A stretch of 6,254 nucleotides of DNA from CAKUFA01 sp963646285 (GCA_963646285.1 CAVIWF010000080.1:1-6254), one strand, 5' to 3'. Shown: positions 1 through 5,982, numbered from the stretch's first letter. The notes: a model not told the origin generated them from the sequence alone. Numbers and translations are program-made.

Positions 1-52
1 GAGCACCTGACTCTTAATCAGGGTGTCTAGGGTTCGAGTCCCTAATGGTGTA
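1..52 (+). tRNA. tRNA-Lys(CTT), 3' part, truncated by the window start
   Basis: The sequence starts within the D arm. The anticodon stem is 6-10/18-22 with loop 11-17, and the anticodon CTT at 13-15 reads AAG (Lys). The T stem is 28-32/40-44 around the standard loop TTCGAGT. The acceptor 3' strand is 45-51 and the discriminator A is at 52. The bases after it are CAT, so CCA is not encoded. The 5' acceptor strand lies outside the window, so the gene is partial. It faces the minus-strand tRNA array convergently. Confidence 0.9.
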
Positions 53-60
53 CATGATGA

Positions 61-96
61 AACTCCTTGAATCATGATGGTTCAAGGAGTTCTTTT
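61..96 (+). terminator. Rho-independent terminator after tRNA-Lys(CTT)
   Basis: A perfect 11-bp inverted repeat, AACTCCTTGAA (61-71) and TTCAAGGAGTT (81-91), has a 9-nt loop and is followed by CTTTTT. It lies 8 nt after the tRNA-Lys 3' end, as expected for a tRNA transcription terminator. Confidence 0.85.
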
Positions 97-213
97 TATG
101 CTGTTGTCCTTCTTCTCGCCAGCCAATTCACCGCCCCTCCTCCATGCACGGGGGAGGCTTCACTCCTGAAAAAGTGCACCGTTTCCATCTTCCACGCAAT
201 CTCCACCAAAACG

Positions 214-240
214 AAAAAAACCCGATCCTTTCGGATCAGG
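214..240 (-). terminator. Rho-independent terminator of the seven-tRNA array
   Basis: On the minus strand, CCTGATCC, a GAAA tetraloop and GGATCGGG (plus-strand 221-240) form an 8-bp stem with one G-T pair. Seven T residues follow (214-220). It sits 8 nt downstream of the last tRNA, Gly(TCC), and closes the array transcript. The roughly 115 bases between it and the convergent Lys terminator hold nothing I recognise. Confidence 0.85.
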
Positions 241-248
241 CTTCAAGC

Positions 249-322
249 TGGAGCGGGTGATGGGAATCGGACCCACGTGACCAGCTTGGAAGGCTGGGGC
301 TCTACCATTGAGCTACACCCGC
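249..322 (-). tRNA. tRNA-Gly(TCC), CCA encoded
   Basis: The acceptor strands are GCGGGTG (316-322) and its partner at 253-259, with discriminator U at 252 and an encoded CCA at 249-251. The anticodon stem CCAGC/GCTGG carries loop CTTCCAA, giving anticodon TCC, which reads GGA/GGG. The T loop reads TCCGATT, so position 55 is C instead of the near-universal U that becomes pseudouridine. The D loop keeps the GG pair. This is the last gene of the array. Confidence 0.95.
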
Positions 323-330
323 ATATAAAT

Positions 331-406
331 TGGAGCGGTAGACGGGGCTCGGACCCGCGACCTCCACCTTGGCAAGGTGGCGCTCTACCAACTGAGCTAC
401 TACCGC
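331..406 (-). tRNA. tRNA-Gly(GCC), CCA encoded
   Basis: The acceptor pairs 335-341 with 400-406, the discriminator is U, and CCA is encoded at 331-333. The anticodon stem CCACC/GGTGG carries loop TTGCCAA, giving anticodon GCC, which reads GGC/GGU. The T loop is TCCGAGC, again with C at position 55. It lies 8 nt upstream of tRNA-Gly(TCC) in the transcript. Confidence 0.95.
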
Positions 407-446
407 ATATCCCGCATCCAACCACGGGGACAAACAAGGAAAAGTG

Positions 447-527
447 TGCGGGCGAAGAGACTTGAACTCATACGCCTTACGGCACCAGATCCTAAGTCTG
501 GCGCGTCTGCCATTCCGCCACGCCCGC
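447..527 (-). tRNA. tRNA-Leu(TAG)
   Basis: The acceptor strands GCGGGCG (521-527) and 448-454 pair fully, with discriminator A at 447. The anticodon stem CCAGA/TCTGG carries loop CTTAGGA, giving anticodon TAG, which reads CUN leucine codons. It has the long variable arm typical of a class II tRNA. The 3' flank on the minus strand is CAC, so CCA is added after transcription. Confidence 0.95.
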
Positions 528-559
528 GCGTTCATCCCGGGTCAGAGGCAGATGGGATG

Positions 560-632
560 TGACCCATTGGAGATTCGAACTCCAGACACCTTGATTAAAA
601 GTCAAGTGCTCTGCCAACTGAGCTAATGGGTC
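560..632 (-). tRNA. tRNA-Lys(TTT)
   Basis: The acceptor GACCCAT (626-632) pairs with 561-567 and the discriminator A is at 560. The anticodon stem CTTGA/TCAAG carries loop CTTTTAA, giving anticodon TTT. The T loop TTCGAAT is standard. CCA is not encoded. It is a paralogue of the partial tRNA-Lys(CTT) at the left edge of the window, so both lysine isoacceptors sit together. Confidence 0.95.
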
Positions 633-639
633 ATACATG

Positions 640-711
640 CTGGGGTGGCAGGGCTCGAACCTGCGCGTGCGGGAGTCAAAGTCCCGTGCCTTACCACTTG
701 GCTACACCCCA
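640..711 (-). tRNA. tRNA-Gln(TTG)
   Basis: The acceptor TGGGGTG (705-711) pairs with 641-647. The discriminator is G at 640, as usual for tRNA-Gln. The anticodon loop CTTTGAC in stem CGGGA/TCCCG gives anticodon TTG. The T loop is TTCGAGC. CCA is not encoded. It lies 7 nt upstream of tRNA-Lys(TTT). Confidence 0.95.
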
Positions 712-762
712 ACGCAGGACATGAACTCTGCCGCGCAATGCAGCAGACCATGGGGAAAAAGA

Positions 763-838
763 TGGGGTGAGTAGTGGGACTCGAACCCACGGCATCCAGA
801 GCCACAATCTGGCGCTCTACCACTGAACTATACTCACC
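763..838 (-). tRNA. tRNA-His(GTG), CCA encoded
   Basis: The anticodon stem CCAGA/TCTGG carries loop TTGTGGC, giving anticodon GTG. The acceptor GTGAGTA (831-837) pairs with 767-773. The extra G at -1 (838) faces discriminator C73 (766), the usual tRNA-His identity pair. CCA is encoded at 763-765. Confidence 0.95.
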
Positions 839-844
839 ATAATG

Positions 845-918
<74 letters not shown>

Positions 919-990
919 AGGCCGCAGTCAAGTGCCTCCGAGGAACGTTGGCGTGAACAGACAACCTTCGCTGCCTGCTGACAGACATGA

Positions 991-1019
991 ATTATAGCAC
1001 GTTAGTGCCTTCCTGTCAA
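991..1019 (-). promoter_or_regulatory. Consensus sigma-A/sigma-70 promoter of the tRNA array
   Basis: On the minus strand, TTGACA (plus 1014-1019) and TATAAT (plus 991-996) match consensus exactly. They are separated by exactly 17 bp, and an extended -10 TGC directly precedes the -10 hexamer. Transcription should start near 984 and run through all seven tRNAs to the terminator at 214-240. Confidence 0.92.
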
Positions 1020-1038
1020 GCCTTTTTTCGGCTCCCAG

Positions 1039-1067
1039 TTGACAATAAGCATTAGAACGGCTAGACT
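1039..1067 (+). promoter_or_regulatory. Divergent promoter for the helicase-PRTase/DprA-like operon
   Basis: TTGACA (1039-1044), a 17-bp spacer and TAGACT (1062-1067, 4 of 6 to consensus) point right. This would give a leader of about 160 nt before the ATG at 1234. Its -35 box is 19 bp from the oppositely oriented -35 of the tRNA promoter, so the two could interfere with or influence each other. The alternative is that the true start is closer to the gene, but I see no better match there. Confidence 0.65.
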
Positions 1068-1098
1068 GTCATCAGAAAAGCACTGCGAGGTGAGCGGA

Positions 1099-1203
1099 AT
1101 GAAATTCCTGAAAGCCCATGGTGCTGGATAACGTGAAAAAGAAATGCTGGCCTATGCCGAAAAAGCCATCATCCATCAGACAGGCATCGCCTTTGATTTT
1201 TGA
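1099..1203 (+). other. Short coding-like remnant or leader ORF with an internal stop
   Basis: ATG at 1099 is preceded by a GAGGTGA Shine-Dalgarno-like sequence and encodes only 10 residues, MKFLKAHGAG, before TAA at 1129. The same frame then continues open to TGA at 1201, with protein-like composition (REKEMLAYAEKAIIHQTGIA and a short tail). The first ten residues resemble the start of diaminopimelate epimerase (M-x-F-x-K-x-H-G-x-G, normally followed by N-D-F), but the second part does not look like that enzyme. It could be a decayed gene fragment left at an insertion boundary, a leader peptide, or chance. Confidence 0.25.
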
Positions 1204-1233
1204 AACTGCTAGACTTTTCTAGGGAGGAACCGT

Positions 1234-3309
1234 ATGAAGATCAGCAATCGATCCATTTATAGCGAAGCGGACAGGATCCTGAAGAGTGTTTACGGTCCCC
1301 ATGCCCAGTTCCGCGAAGGCCAGTATGAAGCCATCGAAGCCACCATGGAAAAGAAGCGGACGCTGGTGGTGCAGAAAACCGGCTGGGGCAAAAGCCTTGT
1401 GTACTTTATCTGCACGAAGCTGAAGCGAAGCCGCGGCCAGGGCATGACGCTGGTTATCAGTCCGCTGCTTGTGCTGATGGATAACCAGATGGAGATGGCT
1501 CGCAGCATGGGTCTGCGCTGTGCAGCGCTGAACAGCAGCGTGAAAGATGAAGCGGCACGGCAGAACATTCTGAACGGCATGACCTCAGATCAGCTGGATA
1601 TGGTGTTTATCACGCCGGAAACCTTGCTGAATAATGAAATACAAGCCTATTTGCCCCGTTTCCGCATCGGCCTCTTTGTGGTGGATGAGGCCCATTGTAT
1701 CTCCGACTGGGGACACGATTTTCGGCTGGATTACGGCAAACTCGGGCGCATCATCAGCGGTGCGTTCTCCAATGTTGCGGTTCTGGCGACCACAGCTACA
1801 GCGAATGACCGTGTGGTAAAGGATTTGAAGCGGCAGTTGGGCAATGACGTTTCTATTTCCCGTGGCCCGCTGACCCGGGAATCTCTGCACATCCAGGTGC
1901 TGCCATTGGTGAAGCGCACAGATCGATATGCCTGGCTGCTGGATAATCTGCCCAAGCTCCCCGGAACCGGCATCATCTACTGCCTGGATCATCGTGACTG
2001 CGACAACACGGCGGCATTCCTGCAGAAAAATGGCATTGCCGCTATGTCTTATTATAAACGAGACGAGAAAGAAGAGGCACTGAATGACGCCGCTCTGGAG
2101 GCGTTCCGCCATAACAGGATCAAGGCAATCGTGGCTACCATCAAGCTGGGTATGGGTTACGACAAGGGCGATATCTCCTTCGTCATTCACTTCCAGTCAC
2201 CTTCCAATATTGTAACCTGGTATCAGCAGATCGGCCGTGCAGGCCGCAGTTTGCAGGATGCCTATGTGTTTCTGATGACCGGAAGCGAGGACGAAAGAAT
2301 TAACGAATATTTCATCCGCACCGCCTTCCCATCCAGAAAGGAAGCGGAGCAGGTGATGGAGCTCATCAGCCATGCCAGCGGCGTTTCCAAGAAGGACATT
2401 CTTGACAGTGTGAACGCCCGTGGGCCCAGAGTGGACAAGGTGCTGTACTTCCTGGAAAATGAAGGCTTTATTCGCAAAGAGGGTAAAAATTATTACTCCA
2501 CAGCCCGGACATTTGTATACAACGAGGAATACTACCAGGCTGTGAGCAATGTGCGCCGGGAAGAAATGAAGCAGATGCGGGAGCTGACCGAAACGAAGGG
2601 TTGTCTCAGCCGCTTTGCCGTCAACTGCCTTGATGACCACACTGCCTGTGACTGCGGAAAGTGCGCCAACTGCACTGGCAAGGATATCTTCCCCGGGATG
2701 ACGATTTCTGAATCTTCCAGGAAGAAGGCGGCTGAATTCATCGTGTCCCATCAATTATCGATCGAACCCCGCAAGAAGTGGCCAAATAGCAGGAACATTC
2801 CGGAAAACAGGCAGCTGAAGCCCGGCATCTGCCTGGCCAAGTACGGTGATGACGGCTATGGTGAATTGGTGGCAAAGGGCAAATATCCGAAGAATGGAGA
2901 GCCGAAGCGCTTCGCTGATCAGTTGGTGGTCAAGTCAGCATCGGTGCTGCAGAAGACGATCCAGGAGCATGGCATCAGGTATATCACCTGTGTACCCTCC
3001 CTGCGGAGCGATCTGGTCAAGGATTTCACACAGCGGCTGGCCCAGCAGACAGGGCTGCGGTTTGTCGAGCTGCTAGAAAAGTCATCGGCGCCTCAGCAGA
3101 AGGACATGGAGAACAGCGCCTTCCAGTACAAAAATGCAAATGAATCTTTCACGGTCGTGTCCAATCAAATGCCGTCCAAGGTCATCCTGGTGGATGATGT
3201 GGTGGACTCCAGATGGACCCTGACCGTATGCGGATATAAAATGATGGAAAATGGCTGCAAGGAAGTTTATCCTTTCGCACTTGCGAACAGCAGCCATGCG
3301 GAGGAGTAA
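1234..3309 (+). CDS. RecQ-family DNA helicase fused to a C-terminal phosphoribosyltransferase domain
   Basis: This 691-residue protein should be a cytoplasmic, ATP-driven 3'-5' DNA unwinding enzyme, by family. Seen: the RecQ N-terminal motif FREGQ (26-30), Walker A TGWGKS (49-54), motif Ia ISPLLVLMDNQ (75-85), DEAHCISDWGHDFRLDY (151-167), motif III ATTATA (185-190), motif V (about 300-320) and QQIGRAGR (331-338). A winged-helix-like stretch follows (about 370-422), then a cysteine cluster likely to bind zinc (C457, C472, C474, C477, C480). Residues about 530-685 form a type I PRTase-like domain: ADQLV, VPSLRSDLV (587-595), QQKDMENSA (621-629) and a PRPP-loop-like VILVDDVVDSRWTL (650-663). In that loop the usual small glycine is replaced by R660. 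No HRDC domain is present. The ATG at 1234 is preceded by GGGAGG at good spacing. Its stop is 1 nt before the DprA-like gene. The architecture matches RecQ-PRTase proteins I recall from Actinobacteria. It is not the housekeeping RecQ, and its biological role is unproven. Confidence 0.93.
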   Translation: MKISNRSIYSEADRILKSVYGPHAQFREGQYEAIEATMEKKRTLVVQKTGWGKSLVYFICTKLKRSRGQGMTLVISPLLVLMDNQMEMARSMGLRCAALNSSVKDEAARQNILNGMTSDQLDMVFITPETLLNNEIQAYLPRFRIGLFVVDEAHCISDWGHDFRLDYGKLGRIISGAFSNVAVLATTATANDRVVKDLKRQLGNDVSISRGPLTRESLHIQVLPLVKRTDRYAWLLDNLPKLPGTGIIYCLDHRDCDNTAAFLQKNGIAAMSYYKRDEKEEALNDAALEAFRHNRIKAIVATIKLGMGYDKGDISFVIHFQSPSNIVTWYQQIGRAGRSLQDAYVFLMTGSEDERINEYFIRTAFPSRKEAEQVMELISHASGVSKKDILDSVNARGPRVDKVLYFLENEGFIRKEGKNYYSTARTFVYNEEYYQAVSNVRREEMKQMRELTETKGCLSRFAVNCLDDHTACDCGKCANCTGKDIFPGMTISESSRKKAAEFIVSHQLSIEPRKKWPNSRNIPENRQLKPGICLAKYGDDGYGELVAKGKYPKNGEPKRFADQLVVKSASVLQKTIQEHGIRYITCVPSLRSDLVKDFTQRLAQQTGLRFVELLEKSSAPQQKDMENSAFQYKNANESFTVVSNQMPSKVILVDDVVDSRWTLTVCGYKMMENGCKEVYPFALANSSHAEE
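3300..3306 (+). promoter_or_regulatory. Shine-Dalgarno of the DprA-like gene, inside the end of the helicase gene
   Basis: GGAGGAG lies in the last codons of the helicase gene, just before its TAA (3307-3309), with ATG at 3311. This selects 3311 over the in-frame upstream ATG at 3251 as the start. It also predicts translational coupling, with ribosomes ending the helicase and restarting 1 nt later. Confidence 0.8.
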
Positions 3310-3310
3310 C

Positions 3311-4282
3311 ATGAACAGAAACGCCGAGGCGATCACGATCCTTTGCAGCCACCTGTGCGTGGCAGAGGACATCAAACCTTTAGAGCCTGGAGAATGGAGC
3401 AAGCTGGCAGAACGGCTGATGGAGAAAAAGCTTCAGCCGGAACTCCTGCTGGATTTTGAACAGAAAGATTTTGTATCCGAACTGGCTTACTCCCAGGAGG
3501 AAGGGGCTCGGCTGATGCGCCTGATCGACCGCAGCGGCAGCCTGCGATTCGAGCTTGCCAAGTATGAAGACATGGGGATTCAGGTGGTGACCAGAGCGGA
3601 TGCCGCCTATCCCAAGCAGCTGAAAAAGAAGCTGGGCAATACCTGCCCGCCGCTGTTTTACTGTGCTGGGGATCTGGGGCTGCTGACACGCCCTGCTGTA
3701 GGTTATGTGGGCTCCCGTGAAGTGGCGCCGGCAGATATCAGGTTCACGGAAAAGACGGTAGCCACCACAGCTCGTAACGGCTATGCTGTAGTTTCTGGCG
3801 GAGCCAAGGGCATTGACAGCATTTCTGCTTCCGCCGCAATGAAAGAAGGCGTGGCGGTGGTTGAGTATCTGTCCGATTCCATGCTGCGCAAAATGCGGGA
3901 TGCGGGACTGATGCAGGAGATTCGGGATGGCCGTGTGCTGCTGATGTCCGTTGTGGTGCCTACCGCCGGCTTCAATGTGGGTGTTGCCATGATGCGGAAC
4001 CGCTATATCTATGCTCACTCCGAAGGTACCGTTGTGATCCGTTCTGACAAAGGCAAGGGGGGCACCTGGGCTGGCGCCACTGAGAACCTGAAAAAAGGCT
4101 GGTGCCCGACCTTCTGCCATGATTGCGATTATCCCGGGAACCGTGAACTGATCCGCCTGGGCGCCATTGGCATCGATGAAGACTGGGACGGCAATGTGCA
4201 TGTGCCCATGCCTGAGCCCCTGCCGCAGAAGCCAAGGAAGAAAACAGATACAGCAGAACAGCTCGGCATGTTTTCTGTTTGA
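3311..4282 (+). CDS. DprA/SLOG-superfamily Rossmann protein paired with the RecQ-PRTase
   Basis: This is a 323-residue soluble protein. Seen: a charged, mostly helical N-terminal region (1-90), a DprA-like entry motif RADAAYPKQL (95-104), then the Rossmann core with GYVGSREV (131-138), VVSGGAKGIDS (160-170), RNRYIYAHSEGTVVIRS (229-245) and GKGGTWAGA (248-256). These correspond to the DprA motifs GSR, SGxAxGID, RNRxIA and SGTLxTA. It differs from housekeeping DprA in several ways: it is shorter, it lacks the C-terminal winged helix (replaced by a basic, proline-rich tail, 299-323), and the histidine of GIDxxAH is absent (GIDSISA). DprA binds ssDNA and loads RecA, and other SLOG proteins bind or process nucleotides; which applies here is unknown. 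It follows the helicase by 1 nt and is surely co-translated. Names such as Smf or DprA would mislead, so no symbol is given. Confidence 0.88.
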   Translation: MNRNAEAITILCSHLCVAEDIKPLEPGEWSKLAERLMEKKLQPELLLDFEQKDFVSELAYSQEEGARLMRLIDRSGSLRFELAKYEDMGIQVVTRADAAYPKQLKKKLGNTCPPLFYCAGDLGLLTRPAVGYVGSREVAPADIRFTEKTVATTARNGYAVVSGGAKGIDSISASAAMKEGVAVVEYLSDSMLRKMRDAGLMQEIRDGRVLLMSVVVPTAGFNVGVAMMRNRYIYAHSEGTVVIRSDKGKGGTWAGATENLKKGWCPTFCHDCDYPGNRELIRLGAIGIDEDWDGNVHVPMPEPLPQKPRKKTDTAEQLGMFSV

Positions 4283-4302
4283 TGCATGCGATGATCCCCC
4301 CA

Positions 4303-4331
4303 TTGACATCCCCTGCATCCCATGGTACACT
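4303..4331 (+). promoter_or_regulatory. Extended -10 promoter of the flotillin gene
   Basis: A perfect TTGACA (4303-4308), a 17-bp spacer and TACACT (4326-4331, 4 of 6) with TGG directly before it form an extended -10 promoter. The start is expected near 4338, about 33 nt before the ATG. A 6-bp inverted repeat, GATGCA (4281-4286) and TGCATC (4314-4319), straddles the -35 box and could be operator-like, though this is weak. No terminator separates it from the upstream operon, so read-through is possible. Confidence 0.75.
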
Positions 4332-4370
4332 TCCCCCAGAGACTTCGACAACTGCAAAGGAGGATGAACC

Positions 4371-5813
4371 ATGGAGCAGTTCTTGCCTATCCTTGCCCAG
4401 TACTGGTACTGGATCCCCATCGGCATTGTGATCATCATTCTTCTGGTGAAGCTCCTGCCCCGGTACGAGATTGCGCCCCCGGATACGGCGCTGATCGTTT
4501 CCGGTCTGGTGCGGCACAATTACAAGGTGCGCAACCCTGACGGCACCACCGCCACCAAGCGGTTCGGCTACCGCATTGTCCGGGGCGGTGCCACCTTCTA
4601 CATCCCCGCCATTGAAAAGATTGACAAGCTGGATATGTGCCTGATGCAGGTGGATATCCGCACCGCCCAGCCTGTGCCCACCAAGGAATACATTTCCGTG
4701 GTGGTGGACGCTGTGGCCAACATCAAAATCGGCTCTGACGACCTGTCCATTGCCACCGCCGCCGAGCAGCTGCTCCACTATGATGCGGATCAGATCAAGG
4801 GCCTGGCCAAGGACGTGCTGGAAGGCAACATGCGGGAGATCATCGGCCAGATGACCATCTCCGAGCTGGTGCAGAACCGGGACAAGTTCGCCCAGGAATC
4901 CATCAAGGCCGCCATGGCGGACATGAGCAACATGGGTCTGGAGATCATCAACATGACCATCCAGAACTTCTCCGACAAGGACGGGGCGGTTATCGACACC
5001 ATGTCCCAGCAGAACATTGTGGACAAGGAACGGGACGCCCGTGTGGCCCGTGCCAAGGCGGAACAGGAAAGCCACAAGGCGGAAATGGAAGCCCAGGCCA
5101 ACATCGCCGAGCAGGATAAGGATCTGAAGCTGCGGGAAGCCGCCTACAAGATTGAGACGGAGCAGGAGCGTGCCAAGGCGGAAACGGCCTTCGAAATCGA
5201 GAAGGAACGTGTCCGCAAGACCTTCGAAGCCGAGCGTGCCGCCGCTGAAATGACCAAGCTGGAAAAGGAAACCGAGCTGAAGCGTCAGCAGGTGGAGATC
5301 GAGCGGGAACGGCTGAACGTGGAGATCCGTGAAAAGGCATCCGCTGAAAAGGACGCCCGCATAGCCGAGGCCGAGGCGAAGAAGTACGAGCGGCAGGCAG
5401 CGGCAGACGCTGAGCTGTACGCCGCCCAGAAGGCAGCAGAAGCCATTGAACTGAAGGGCCGTGCCGAGGCGGAAGCCATCCAGCGGAAGGCGGAAGCCAT
5501 GCAGCAGTATGGTCAGGCTGCCATGCTGGAAATGGTGGTCAACAAGCTGCCGGAAGTGGCTCGTGCCATGGGTGAACCCCTTGCCAAGACGGACAAGATC
5601 ATCCTCTTTGGGGAAGGGGCTGCCACCGGCCTGACCCGGGACATGACCGGCACCATGATGCAGTCCTTCGAGGCCATGAAGGCTGCTACCAATTTGGACA
5701 TTCCCAAGATGCTGCAGATGGTGGCCGCCGGCGGTTTGGTGGGCAAGCAGGTGGGAGAAGACAGTGCAAAGGAGGGGACTTCTGAGAAAGAGGCTCCTTC
5801 ACAAGAAGCATAA
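4371..5813 (+). CDS. floT: Flotillin-family membrane scaffold protein (FloT/YuaG-like)
   Basis: This 480-residue protein has the flotillin layout and a length close to Bacillus subtilis FloT (about 509). Seen: one hydrophobic N-terminal segment (about 12-30, rich in I, L and V), followed by the SPFH/band-7 domain (about 31-215) with PPDTALIVSG (36-45), IVRGGATFYIPAIEKID (69-85) and NMGLEIINMTIQNFSDKDG (187-205). A long coiled coil then runs from about 215 to 390, with heptad-like E/A/K repeats (AEAEAKKYERQAAADAE). The C-terminal part contains QYGQAAMLEMVVNKLPE (379-395), as in FloT oligomerisation regions. By family it assembles in functional membrane microdomains on the cytoplasmic face. ATG 4371 is preceded by an ideal AAAGGAGG (4356-4363). 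It has its own promoter and terminator, so it looks monocistronic. The NfeD-type partner often encoded beside flotillins is absent on both sides within the window. Codons are markedly more GC-ending than in the upstream operon. Confidence 0.93.
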   Translation: MEQFLPILAQYWYWIPIGIVIIILLVKLLPRYEIAPPDTALIVSGLVRHNYKVRNPDGTTATKRFGYRIVRGGATFYIPAIEKIDKLDMCLMQVDIRTAQPVPTKEYISVVVDAVANIKIGSDDLSIATAAEQLLHYDADQIKGLAKDVLEGNMREIIGQMTISELVQNRDKFAQESIKAAMADMSNMGLEIINMTIQNFSDKDGAVIDTMSQQNIVDKERDARVARAKAEQESHKAEMEAQANIAEQDKDLKLREAAYKIETEQERAKAETAFEIEKERVRKTFEAERAAAEMTKLEKETELKRQQVEIERERLNVEIREKASAEKDARIAEAEAKKYERQAAADAELYAAQKAAEAIELKGRAEAEAIQRKAEAMQQYGQAAMLEMVVNKLPEVARAMGEPLAKTDKIILFGEGAATGLTRDMTGTMMQSFEAMKAATNLDIPKMLQMVAAGGLVGKQVGEDSAKEGTSEKEAPSQEA

Positions 5814-5821
5814 GGATTTTG

Positions 5822-5855
5822 CGGCAGGGGTAGATGCCCCTGCCGTTTTTGTTTT
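5822..5855 (+). terminator. Strong Rho-independent terminator after the flotillin gene
   Basis: A perfect 9-bp GC-rich stem, CGGCAGGGG (5822-5830) and CCCCTGCCG (5837-5845), has the 6-nt loop TAGATG and is followed by TTTTTGTTTTT. It begins 9 nt after the TAA stop. Confidence 0.95.
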
Positions 5856-5896
5856 TGGATATGATTTGCGGGTAATCATAATGATTTGTGCTGCGA

Positions 5897-5948
5897 TGCA
5901 GGGGGCTTAAACGGGTCGAAGACCCTCGCCCTCTGGACTCCTTCGCAG
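5897..5948 (-). repeat. Intergenic palindromic repeat, unit B
   Basis: Read on the minus strand, the unit starts CTGCGAAGGAGTCCAGAGGG and ends AAGCCCCCTGCA. Its first 23 bases match unit A at 19 positions and its last 12 are identical to unit A. Between them lies an extra small hairpin, GGGTC/GACCC (plus 5913-5917 and 5921-5925), which enlarges the loop. Position 5851 to the window end (about 400 bp) holds these repeats and no credible gene. Confidence 0.6.
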
Positions 5949-5982
5949 TCCACATTTCTGCAACAGTTCTCTAGTGATGGTT

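Noticed and set aside
67..823. Open reading frames of 60-132 codons across the tRNA array on both strands
   Set aside because: They run through well-folded tRNA genes and lack ribosome binding sites; their products simply translate tRNA sequence.
1019..1033. A terminator-like hairpin, AGCC-TTTTTTC-GGCT
   Set aside because: The stem is only 4 bp and the T-tract is in the loop, between two promoters; it is probably incidental.
1209..1222. A small hairpin, CTAGA-CTTT-TCTAG, just before the helicase Shine-Dalgarno
   Set aside because: The stem is 5 bp and AT-rich, too weak alone to call a riboswitch or translation regulator.
3380..5075. Long minus-strand frames (up to 379 codons) opposite the DprA-like and flotillin genes
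   Set aside because: They are antisense shadows produced by the GC-rich codon usage of the real genes, and their products are low-complexity and rich in H and G.
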